From the NCBI GenBank assembly GCA_026984835.1, contig JALSRI010000107.1, positions 1-40,559 on the forward strand: 40,559 bases of DNA. Reading direction: 5' to 3'. Position 1 is the stretch's first letter; every line of letters starts with the position of its first letter. A model generated the notes under the pieces. It worked only from the letters and a program-made list of their open reading frames with translations, was not told the DNA's origin and ran no database searches. Source of the DNA: Thiohalobacter sp. (GTDB taxonomy: Bacteria; Pseudomonadota; Gammaproteobacteria; DSM-19610). Made by a program: the position numbers and the translations under genes. Below are positions 15,947-23,422 of the stretch, in pieces.

Positions 15947-16701
15947 AGCCGGCATGGCGCTGGCTGCTGCCCGGCGCAGCCGCCTATCTCCTGTTCCTGG
16001 TGCTGAACACGCCGGCCGCCTGGCTGGCGGGCCGCGTGCAGTCGCGGCTGCCCGCCGTGCAGCTGGCCGGCGTGCAGGGCAGCGCCTTCGCCGGGACGGC
16101 GGCCGTGGCGCGCGTCCAGGGGGTCCGGATCGACGGCCTGCGCTGGCGCTGGCGGCCGCTGGCCCTGTTCGCGGGCCGCTTGGAGGTGGCGCTGGAAGGC
16201 CGCTACCGTGACCGGCCGCTGCGGAGCCTGGCCGGCCTGCGCCTGGGCGGGCAGCCCTACCTGCGTGACACGCGCGGCCGGCTGGACGTGCAGGATCTGG
16301 TGGTGCGTCTGAGCCGCGCGCCGCTGGAGCTGGGCGGCGATCTCGAGTTTGCGCTGGCGCAGGTGGACTTCCCGCCCGGCGGCCTGCCGCTGGTCGAGGG
16401 CCGGCTGGCCTGGTCGCCGGCGCGGGTGGCGCAGCCGCTGCAGCTCGAGCTGGGCCAGGTGGCGTGGCAGCCGGCGCCGGACGGCGACGGCCGCCGCGGC
16501 GGGCCGCTGACGGCGCGCGGCGGCCAGCTGCAGGTCGAGGGCGAACTGTTCTATGCCGCGCAGGGCGACTACAGCCTCGAGGGCCGGCTGCGCGCCAGCG
16601 GTACGCTGCCGGACGCCGTGGCGAGGGCATTGCAGACCTTCGCCGAGTACCGCGACGGCACCTGGCACCTGGAACTGTCCGGAAAGATCCCGCTTCCCTA
16701 G
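15943..16701 (+). CDS. gspN: Type II secretion protein GspN
   Basis: 252 residues from GTG 15943, overlapping the gspM stop by four bases. It has one N-terminal membrane helix (about 5-24) and then a beta-rich periplasmic domain with LPAVQLAGVQGSAFAGTA, IDGLRWRWRPLALFAGRLE and a final GTWHLELSGKIPLP, matching the GspN family. GspN is present in only some type II systems and its job is poorly defined. It ends the recognisable gsp block; the next gene begins two bases after the stop. Confidence 0.88.
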   Translation: MKPAWRWLLPGAAAYLLFLVLNTPAAWLAGRVQSRLPAVQLAGVQGSAFAGTAAVARVQGVRIDGLRWRWRPLALFAGRLEVALEGRYRDRPLRSLAGLRLGGQPYLRDTRGRLDVQDLVVRLSRAPLELGGDLEFALAQVDFPPGGLPLVEGRLAWSPARVAQPLQLELGQVAWQPAPDGDGRRGGPLTARGGQLQVEGELFYAAQGDYSLEGRLRASGTLPDAVARALQTFAEYRDGTWHLELSGKIPLP

Positions 16702-16702
16702 A

Positions 16703-18190
16703 ATGATCCGGTTACTGCTGAACCTGCCCGACCAGCACGATCTGGACGACCCCAGCGTGGAGCGCGACCCGCGCCGGCTGCGCAAGGCCCTGTCCGAACT
16801 GCCGGTGCTCAACCTGGAGGAATCGCTGCGCGGAGTGCTGGACACGCTGGAACCGCTCAACGAGCAGAGACTGGAGTTCCGCCAGCGCCTGAGGCTGATG
16901 GACGTCTACCTGCCCACCGCCCAGCGCCTGTACGACACCGCCGAGCCGCTGCGGCTGCGCCAGTCGCCGCTGACCCGGCGCCAGCGGGTGGACGTCGTCG
17001 AAGCCGTCGAACGCCTGTGCCGCGGCATGGCCGACGGCTACAAGCGGGTGGTGGTGGAATGGCATCGCGCCGGCGTCGAGCGCCGCGACCAGCCGCGCTT
17101 CGCCCAGGTGCTGCGGCGCGCGCTGCGCCAGCTCGGCTGCCAGCTCCTGCACGGCTACCGCTTCTACCGGCCGTTGCCCCCCTTCCTGTTCCTGGAGCTC
17201 AACCAGCTCTACCGGCTGGCGCGCCACCTGGGTCTGCACGAGGCGGCGCCCGCCACCGAGGGCGTGCCGCACCTGGCGGCGCATTTCCAGGCGCTGTCGC
17301 TGCTGGCGGCCTGCGACCCCTTCCACCTGGCCGAGGGCCAGGTGGACGCCTGGTACCCGGTGCTGCTGAAGTACGTGCCCGGCTGCCGGCTGGTGCCCGG
17401 CAACAGCTGGAAGGGCACGCCCGAGGGCCTGTTCTATCTCGACCTGCTGGGCGACAGCGTGCCGCGGCCCTGCGTGTTCCTGCAGCCGCCGGTGGCGGGC
17501 GAGGAGCCGCACCTGCTGGACGCCCGCAAGGCGCTGCAGGCCATGCACAACGCCCTGGCCGCGCTGCCCGCCGACCGGCGGGGACGCCGCGCCGAGGCCG
17601 GCATCCTGAAGTCGCTGCTGCCGGAGGTGCGGGGCGAGGGGGGCGAGCAGCGGCGCGAGCCGCGCCGGCCCGACGGCCGCCGGTTGCAGGCGATCACCGG
17701 GCTTCAGGCCATCCACGCCTGGCTGGGGCGGCCGCCGGCGGACCGGCCGGTGGCGCCGGCCTGGCGGGTGCGCGACGCCAGCGGGGAAGGCTACCGGCTG
17801 GCCGGCGCCGACGACGTCACCGCCGTGCTGGGTGCCGGCGAGCTGTTGTGCGTGGTGGCCGACAGCGCCGACGGCCGGGCCCGTCCCCACCTGGCCCTGG
17901 TGCGCTGGGTGCGCAACGCGCGCGAGGGCGGCAGCGAGATCGGCGTGGAGCGGCTGGCCGGGGCGCCGGCGCCGGTGCGCTTGCAGCCGGACGACGAGCC
18001 CGGCGGCGACCACCCGGCGCTGTTCCTGACCGCGCCCGGCCAGCCGGCGCGGCTGGTGGCGCCGGCCGGCGTCTACCGGCCGGGCCGCGCCCTGACCATC
18101 CTGGCCGGCGAGCGGGCGGTGGCGGCGCGCTGCGCCGACAGCCTGCTGGACAGCCCGCTGCTGGACTGTTTCGAATTCACCTCGGGGTGA
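16703..18190 (+). CDS. Large uncharacterised protein with PilZ-like C-terminal region
   Basis: 495 soluble residues, no signal peptide or membrane helix. The N-terminal 330 residues are helical and rich in Arg and Leu. The C-terminal region has a run resembling the second PilZ motif, R-x-R-D-A-S-G-E-G-Y-R-L (a D-x-S-x-x-G pattern, near residues 355-366), preceded by Arg-rich REPRRPDGRR, which could stand in for the first motif. That suggests, but does not prove, cyclic-di-GMP binding. It begins two bases after gspN, so is probably co-transcribed and might link secretion to c-di-GMP. The last codons run into a degenerate REP-like hairpin. Confidence 0.6.
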   Translation: MIRLLLNLPDQHDLDDPSVERDPRRLRKALSELPVLNLEESLRGVLDTLEPLNEQRLEFRQRLRLMDVYLPTAQRLYDTAEPLRLRQSPLTRRQRVDVVEAVERLCRGMADGYKRVVVEWHRAGVERRDQPRFAQVLRRALRQLGCQLLHGYRFYRPLPPFLFLELNQLYRLARHLGLHEAAPATEGVPHLAAHFQALSLLAACDPFHLAEGQVDAWYPVLLKYVPGCRLVPGNSWKGTPEGLFYLDLLGDSVPRPCVFLQPPVAGEEPHLLDARKALQAMHNALAALPADRRGRRAEAGILKSLLPEVRGEGGEQRREPRRPDGRRLQAITGLQAIHAWLGRPPADRPVAPAWRVRDASGEGYRLAGADDVTAVLGAGELLCVVADSADGRARPHLALVRWVRNAREGGSEIGVERLAGAPAPVRLQPDDEPGGDHPALFLTAPGQPARLVAPAGVYRPGRALTILAGERAVAARCADSLLDSPLLDCFEFTSG

Positions 18191-18206
18191 GCAGCGCACC
18201 CCGCCG
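18183..18206. repeat. Degenerate REP-like hairpin at a stop codon
   Basis: CGGGGTGAGCAGCGCACCCC followed by GCCG is a shortened relative of the REP-like repeat, with a GGGGTG/CACCCC stem. Its TGA (18188-18190) is the stop codon of the upstream gene. Confidence 0.5.
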
Positions 18207-18230
18207 GAACCTGAACAGGGAGCACAACGC

Positions 18231-18629
18231 ATGACACGCAGGCCCACCCCACCCCTGGAAGCCATGACGCCCGAGACCAAGTGCAGCTACTGCACCGGCT
18301 CCAAGTGTTGCACCTATGTCACCCAGGCCATCGACACGCCGCGTTCCAAGCAGGATTTCGACTACCTGCTGTGGCAGGTGTCGCACCGCAACGTGCGCGT
18401 CTACAAGGACGAGGGCGCCTGGTACCTGCTGTTCGACAGCCCTTGCAACCACCTGGGCCACGACGGACGCTGCGGCATCTACGAGACCCGTCCGCAGATC
18501 TGCCGGGAGCACTCCAACGACTACTGCGAATTCGACGCCCCGGCCGAAGAAGGCTTCGAGCTGTATTTCGATGGCTATGAGTCATTGCTGAACTATTGCC
18601 GGAAGCGGTTCAAGCGCTGGGGGCGGTGA
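18231..18629 (+). CDS. YkgJ-family cysteine-cluster protein
   Basis: 132 residues with eight cysteines in the CxxCxxxxCC...C...C...C...C arrangement of the YkgJ/UPF0153 zinc-or-iron binding family: C18, C21, C26, C27, C72, C81, C91 and C99. The segment HDGRCGIYETRPQICREHS is the family signature. The metal and function are not established for most members. The ATG has AGGG about ten bases upstream. It follows the PilZ-like gene by 40 bp and may share its transcript. Confidence 0.88.
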   Translation: MTRRPTPPLEAMTPETKCSYCTGSKCCTYVTQAIDTPRSKQDFDYLLWQVSHRNVRVYKDEGAWYLLFDSPCNHLGHDGRCGIYETRPQICREHSNDYCEFDAPAEEGFELYFDGYESLLNYCRKRFKRWGR

Positions 18630-18656
18630 ACGGCGCGACGACAGCCGAAGTCACCC

Positions 18657-18690
18657 GCAGGGTGGCGGTGAGCGCAGCGAACCCCACCAC
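18657..18690. repeat. REP-like hairpin repeat
   Basis: GCAGGGTGGCGGTGAGCGCA followed by GCGAACCCCACCAC: a copy of the dispersed hairpin with one changed stem base, 28 bases after the YkgJ-family stop. The text continues ACAACGCCGGAT, close to the AGAACGCCGATC that follows the copy at 10338, so the repeat unit may be longer than the hairpin. Confidence 0.8.
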
Positions 18691-18773
18691 AACGCCGGAT
18701 CGGTGGATAGCGCCGCCCCACCCCGTTCCGGCAGTGGTCGACGAACGCGCAGGGTTGCCGGGGAGGGCGTGAT

Positions 18774-18830
18774 TCAACCACGAAGGCGCGCGAGGGCGCA
18801 CGAAGGGCAAGAAAACATCAACCGCGAAGG
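18774..18830. repeat. Dispersed repeat of the CACGAAGG type
   Basis: A degenerate iteration of CCACGAAGG, GCGCGAGGG, GCACGAAGG and later CCGCGAAGG. It is similar in style, but not in sequence, to the 9-bp CACGGAAAG elements. Only one copy is seen in the window. Confidence 0.5.
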
Positions 18831-18860
18831 GGCAGGGCCTGCTGTGGTTCCGGGGGATAA

Positions 18861-18960
18861 ATAGCCACGGAAAGCACGGAAAGCACGGACAAAGGCTTGG
18901 CTTGGCGCGTGGTCCGTCGACAAGGATCTGGTCCGTGTTTTCCGTGCTTTCCGTGGCCAT
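18861..18960. repeat. 100-bp inverted-repeat element, copy 2 (CACGGAAAG family)
   Basis: Begins TAGCCACGGAAAGCACGGAA and ends GTGCTTTCCGTGGCCAT. The left arm has an extra 9-bp unit and the core is shortened but keeps GCGCGTGGTCCG and ACAAGGATCTGGTCCG. It ends 15 bases from the stop of the YrfG-type gene. Confidence 0.8.
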
Positions 18961-18974
18961 GGATTTTTTCCGTA

Positions 18975-19655
18975 TCACCCACCCCGCCAGGCCAGCCCCC
19001 GCATCAGTTCCCGGAAGCTGTCGATGGCGGGGAAGCCGGACGGGGTCCGGGGTGGCGCCTGGCTGTCGGGGCGGGTGATGGCGCGCAGGTGGCGGACGCC
19101 GAAGTCGCGGGCGGCTTCCAGCACCGGCAGGCTGTCGTCCACGAACAGGGTGCGGGCCGGGTCGAAGGGGTCCTGTTCGGCCAGCCGCGGCCAGAAGCGC
19201 GGGTCTTCCTTGGGGCAGCGGAAGGCGTGGGCGCAGATCAGGTGATCGAAGTGGCGGTCCAGGCCGGTGGTGGTCATTTTCAGCTCCAGCACCTTGTGGT
19301 GGGCGTTGGTCAGCAGGGCCACGCGCTTGCCGGAGTGTTGCAGGGCTTCCAGGAAAGCGGTGACGTGCGGGCGCACGCGGATCAGGTGTTCCAGTTCGCG
19401 CTTGAGCGCGGGGATGTCCAGCCCCAGCTCGCGGCTCCAGTAGTCGACGCAGTACCATTCCAGGGTGCCCTCGCGGGCGCGGAACTTCGGGAACAGCCTT
19501 TCCCTGGCTTCCTCCACCGACAGGCCGTGCTTCTCGGCGAAGCGCAGCGGCACGTGCTCCAGCCAGAAGCGGTTGTCGAAATGCAGGTCCAGCAGGGTGC
19601 CGTCCATGTCCAGGAACACGGTGTCGATCTGCTGCCAGGGGAGAGGGGAGGTCAT
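18975..19655 (-). CDS. yrfG: GMP/IMP nucleotidase, YrfG-type HAD phosphatase
   Basis: 226 residues of the HAD superfamily. Motif I is FLDMDGTLLD (D16 nucleophile, D18), motif II LLTNAH (about 114-119), motif III lysine in CPKEDPRFWPRL and motif IV FVDDSLPVLEAA. Overall sequence (HFDNRFWLEHVP near the start, GTLEWYCVDYWSRELGLD) matches YrfG, which removes phosphate from GMP and IMP in the cytoplasm. It is divergent from cysQ, and a 110-bp repeat element occupies the gap between their starts. Confidence 0.9.
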   Translation of the reverse strand: MTSPLPWQQIDTVFLDMDGTLLDLHFDNRFWLEHVPLRFAEKHGLSVEEARERLFPKFRAREGTLEWYCVDYWSRELGLDIPALKRELEHLIRVRPHVTAFLEALQHSGKRVALLTNAHHKVLELKMTTTGLDRHFDHLICAHAFRCPKEDPRFWPRLAEQDPFDPARTLFVDDSLPVLEAARDFGVRHLRAITRPDSQAPPRTPSGFPAIDSFRELMRGLAWRGG

Positions 19656-19718
19656 GGGGGCTATTCTAGCCCGGATTTCTCACCGGGCTGGCGGAAAAGG
19701 CGTGGAGCGGGGGGTAAC

Positions 19719-19828
19719 GATAGCCACGGAAAGCACGGACAAGGGCGGGCTTTGGGGCGGACCCGCGCTCCGCGCGTGGGCCGCCAACAAGGATCTTGTC
19801 CGTGCTTTCCGTGCTTTCCGTGGCTATC
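19719..19828. repeat. 110-bp inverted-repeat element, copy 3 (CACGGAAAG family)
   Basis: Begins GATAGCCACGGAAAGCACGG and ends GTGCTTTCCGTGGCTATC, with core segments CCCGCGCTCCGCGCGTGG and CCGCCAACAAGGATCTTGTC almost identical to the copy at 40287. It lies between the divergent yrfG and cysQ starts, so any native promoters must fit in the 63 and 67 bp left on each side or lie in the repeat. Confidence 0.85.
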
Positions 19829-19895
19829 CTCGCTGTTCCCCCCTTTCCGAATCCCGTATCATCCCCGCTTCGCCAACACCAGGATGAAGCCCTCG

Positions 19896-20701
<806 letters not shown>

Positions 20702-20705
<4 letters not shown>

Positions 20706-20733
20706 GGCGGGGTGAGCGCAGCGAACCCCACCG
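20702..20733. repeat. REP-like hairpin repeat supplying the cysQ stop codon
   Basis: GTAGGGCGGGGTGAGCGCAG followed by CGAACCCCACC. The TAG in this repeat is the cysQ stop codon. One stem base differs from the other copies (C for T). Confidence 0.85.
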
Positions 20734-20797
20734 TGCCCGGCCTGGGTCCGAAGTCCCGTCGTTCACGTCCATTCAGGCGACAGCCACCGGTATCCCG

Positions 20798-20826
20798 GTA
20801 GGGTGGGGTGACGAAGGAACCCCACC
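20798..20826. repeat. REP-like hairpin repeat with shortened loop
   Basis: GTAGGGTGGGGTGACGAAGG followed by AACCCCACC. The stem is intact but the loop lacks the AGCGCAG portion, leaving GACGAAGGA, as expected of a decayed or independently evolving copy. Confidence 0.75.
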
Positions 20827-20920
20827 ATGTCGGTCCGGCGGCCGCTGCCGGAACAAAGTGGAAGGGAACGGGGTGGGGTGATTCGATCCGGCGCGGCTGC
20901 GTCCACCGATCCGGCGTCCT

Positions 20921-20951
20921 GGTGGGGTTCGCTTCGCTCACCCCAGCCTAC
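20921..20951. repeat. REP-like hairpin repeat, reversed orientation
   Basis: GGTGGGGTTCGCTTCGCTCA followed by CCCCAGCCTAC is the reverse complement of the family, with TTCGCT in place of CTGCGC in the loop. Its TAG end lies next to the stop of the VanZ-type gene on the minus strand. Confidence 0.8.
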
Positions 20952-21355
20952 GTCAGGTCTTTTGGTTTCCGGGGGTTTCCGGTGGGTGTGGCCGGGCCTG
21001 CCCTGAGGGCCGAGGCGCGGGCGAGCAGCCAGGCGGCCAGCGCCGCGCCAGCGGTGTCCGCGACCCAGTCCCAGACGTCGGCGCTGCGGCCCGGCACGAA
21101 GGCCTGGTGGACTTCGTCGGTGATGCCGTACAGGCTCGCCAGGGCGGCGGCCAGCCAGGCCTGGCGACGGCCGTAGCCGCGCCGGCCGGCGGGCTGCGCG
21201 CCCAGCAGCGCCGCCGCCAGCAGGCCGTAGACGCCGGCGTGGAACAGCTTGTCCTGGCCGGGAAACAGCAGCGGGGCGTCGATGGCCGGCTGGCTGGAGA
21301 GCCAGAACAGCACGGCCATCCAGCCCAGGGCCAGGCCCAGGCTCAGGCGGCGCAT
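20948..21355 (-). CDS. VanZ family membrane protein
   Basis: 135 residues, four predicted membrane helices, with the VanZ core FPGQDKLFHAGVYGLLAAAL and the hallmark GITDEVHQAFVPGRSADVWDWVADTAG region. VanZ proteins are often the last gene in exosortase-associated exopolysaccharide loci. The biochemical role is unknown; the family name comes from teicoplanin resistance. It begins three bases after the stop of the ATPase gene upstream, so is the likely end of the export operon. The terminal NPRKPKDLT is low complexity. Confidence 0.85.
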   Translation of the reverse strand: MRRLSLGLALGWMAVLFWLSSQPAIDAPLLFPGQDKLFHAGVYGLLAAALLGAQPAGRRGYGRRQAWLAAALASLYGITDEVHQAFVPGRSADVWDWVADTAGAALAAWLLARASALRAGPATPTGNPRKPKDLT

Positions 21356-21358
21356 GGC

Positions 21359-22609
21359 TCAGGCGACCGACTGGGGCGGGGCGGGCACCAGGGCGTACAG
21401 CCGGTTGCTCAGGGTGCGGCCGTACTCCAGGCGGTTGGGACGCGACAGGCTGGCCTCGGTGGCCAGGCTGTCGTTGAACAGCACCGGGCACGGCCAGGTC
21501 TCCAGCCGGGCGCGCAGCCCGTCGTCCAGGTTGGCGAGGTCGTCGTCCAGTTCCACCAGCAGCACGTCCATGGCGGCGGGATCCAGGCCGGCCAGGTCCT
21601 CCTGGCTCAGCGCCGCGGTGGCGACCACGTCGATCCGGAAGCGGCCCAGCAGACGCGCCAGGTAGGTGCGGATCAGTTCCGACTGGGAGGCGATGGCCAC
21701 CCGCAGGTTCCTTTCCGCCGCCGGTACCGGCCGCAGCGGCGCGGCGTCGGTCCCGGTTTCGGCCGGCGTGTCGGCGGCGGCCGCCTCGGCCTGGGTCCGG
21801 AACAGGCCGCCCTGCTCCTTGTCATGGCCCACTTCCCGTATCAGCCCGGCGTCGATGGTTTCGCGCTGCTCGGCGTAGCCGTAGACCAGCGCCGTGTCGC
21901 ACAGCAGGTTGATGAGGCGCGGCACGCCGCCGGTGAAGTCGTGCACCGCATCGCAGGCCCCGGCGTCGAACAGCTCCGCCCGGCCGCCCGCCACCCGGCA
22001 GCGGTGGGCGATGTAGCCGGTGGTCTCCTCGCGCGTCAGCGGCTCCAGGTGGTAGTCGACGGCGATGCGCTGGGCGAACTGCACCAGGTCGGGCCGGCGC
22101 AGGGTGTCGCGCAGCTCGCGCTGGCCGACCAGGATGACCTGCAGCACCTGGTGCTTGTCGGCGTTGATGTTGGACAGCATGCGCAGCTCTTCCAGCGTTT
22201 CGGCCGACATGTTCTGCGCCTCGTCGACGATCAACACGGTGCGCTGGCCGGCGGCGTAGGCGTCGATCACGAAATCGACGAAGGCCTGGTACATCTCCAC
22301 CTTGGTCTTGCCCTGGAAGGGCAGCTCGAAGGCCAGCGAGATCCACTGCAGCAGGTCGCCGAAGGTGGAATGGGTGTTGGCGATCAGGCCGACCCGCACC
22401 GAGTCGTCCATCTGGTCGAGCAGGTGGCGGATGAGGGTGGTCTTGCCGGTGCCGATGTCGCCGCTCACCACGGTGAAGCCGGCCTGGTTCATGAGGCCGT
22501 ATTCGAGCAGGGTGAGCGCCATGCGGTGCTTGCTGCCGAGATACAGGAAGCCCGCGTCGGGCAGCAGCGAGAAGGGTTTTTCCCGGAATCCGTAGAAGCT
22601 CTCGTACAT
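21359..22609 (-). CDS. ExeA-type AAA ATPase of an exosortase-associated EPS locus, with C-terminal pseudo-receiver
   Basis: 416 residues. Residues 1-270 match the ATPase found in PEP-CTERM/exosortase polysaccharide loci: MYESFYGFREKPFSLLPDAG, Walker A GDIGTGKTT (50-58), Walker B VLIVDEAQNM (125-134) and the sensor region FTGGVPRLINLLCDTAL. After a linker (271-300) the C-terminal 115 residues look like a response-regulator receiver fold: RVAIASQSELIRTYLARLL (303-321), AMDVLLVELDDDLANLDDG (346-364) and CPVLFNDSL. The phospho-acceptor position appears to be Glu (E353), so it may be a non-switching or phosphomimetic receiver. It lies in one operon with the kinase-like gene 13 bp upstream. Confidence 0.82.
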   Translation of the reverse strand: MYESFYGFREKPFSLLPDAGFLYLGSKHRMALTLLEYGLMNQAGFTVVSGDIGTGKTTLIRHLLDQMDDSVRVGLIANTHSTFGDLLQWISLAFELPFQGKTKVEMYQAFVDFVIDAYAAGQRTVLIVDEAQNMSAETLEELRMLSNINADKHQVLQVILVGQRELRDTLRRPDLVQFAQRIAVDYHLEPLTREETTGYIAHRCRVAGGRAELFDAGACDAVHDFTGGVPRLINLLCDTALVYGYAEQRETIDAGLIREVGHDKEQGGLFRTQAEAAAADTPAETGTDAAPLRPVPAAERNLRVAIASQSELIRTYLARLLGRFRIDVVATAALSQEDLAGLDPAAMDVLLVELDDDLANLDDGLRARLETWPCPVLFNDSLATEASLSRPNRLEYGRTLSNRLYALVPAPPQSVA

Positions 22610-22622
22610 GGCGCTGGACCGC

Positions 22623-23411
22623 TTAGCTGGTCGAGCCAGCCTTGTTCAGTACCGTACCCAGAACATTGGTGCCGGACAAGAGATCGACGGCGCGCTCGAC
22701 GTCGCGGCGGCTGGTGCGGCCCTCCTCCACCACCAGCAGGGCGGCGTCGACATAGGGAGAAAAGGCAAGCGCATCAGCGGCTTGAAGAACCGGCGGCAGG
22801 TCGAAGATGACGATGCGGCCGGGATAGCGGGATTTGGTCTCCTCGACCAGGTGCATCATCTTCGGCGAGGCCAGCATTTCCGCCGAATTGGGCAGCGGCC
22901 GTCCGCCCGGGAGGACGGTGAGGTGGTCCATGTCCCGGGGGTGAATGAGCAACTCGCTGAGCGGCGTATCGTCGAGCAGGTAGTCGGCGAGCCCCGGCAT
23001 TTCCGGCAGCCCCAGGTGCTCGTGCAGGGTGGGGTGGCGCAGGTTGGCGTCGATCAGCAGCACCGTGCGGTCGACTTCCATGGCCAGGCTGGCGGCCAGG
23101 TTGAGCGCGGTCAGGGTCTTGCCCTCGCCGGTGCCGGGACTGGTCACCGCCAGCACGTTCCAGTCGTTTTCCTTCAGGCGCTGCTGCACCTGGGTGCGCA
23201 GGATCTTGTAGGCGTCGGTGAAGGCGCCGGCCGGGAAGGCGGTGACGATGCGCTGGCGGCGCAGGGTGTCGGGCGGAATGTCGACGTTGCGGGTCTGGGT
23301 GTAGTTGACCTCGGCCGTGACCGGCGGCGCCTTGCGGCCGGCCGGCGTCGGCCGCGGCTGCCCCTCGCGTTCGGCGCGTGCACGTTCCAGTGCCTGTTTG
23401 ATGCGTTCCAT
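22623..23411 (-). CDS. BY-kinase-like P-loop ATPase of EPS system (CpsD/CapB family)
   Basis: 262 residues. A basic N-terminal tail (MERIKQALERARAE) is followed by the bacterial tyrosine kinase ATPase domain: Walker A SPGTGEGKT (91-99), Walker A' LLIDANLRHP (118-127) and Walker B VIFDLPP (201-207). These kinases control chain length with the neighbouring Wzz. The usual Tyr-rich C-terminal tail is missing, since the protein ends NKAGSTS after LGTVLN. It may therefore signal without the classical autophosphorylation cluster or act as a partner ATPase. It lies 11 bp downstream of wzz. Confidence 0.87.
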   Translation of the reverse strand: MERIKQALERARAEREGQPRPTPAGRKAPPVTAEVNYTQTRNVDIPPDTLRRQRIVTAFPAGAFTDAYKILRTQVQQRLKENDWNVLAVTSPGTGEGKTLTALNLAASLAMEVDRTVLLIDANLRHPTLHEHLGLPEMPGLADYLLDDTPLSELLIHPRDMDHLTVLPGGRPLPNSAEMLASPKMMHLVEETKSRYPGRIVIFDLPPVLQAADALAFSPYVDAALLVVEEGRTSRRDVERAVDLLSGTNVLGTVLNKAGSTS

Positions 23412-23422
23412 GGTGATACCCG

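Larger units (their letters stand above)
18630..18974. other. Intergenic stretch packed with three different repeats
   Basis: The 345-bp gap between two convergent genes contains, in order, a REP-like hairpin (18657-18690), a CACGAAGG-type repeat (18774-18830) and a 100-bp CACGGAAAG inverted-repeat element (18861-18960). I see no gene in it. It behaves as a landing place for dispersed repeats. Confidence 0.75.

Noticed and set aside
16712-18280. 522-codon minus-strand frame opposite the PilZ-like gene
   Set aside because: The plus-strand frame has a tight junction with gspN and sensible composition. The antisense product is His/Gln-rich low complexity.
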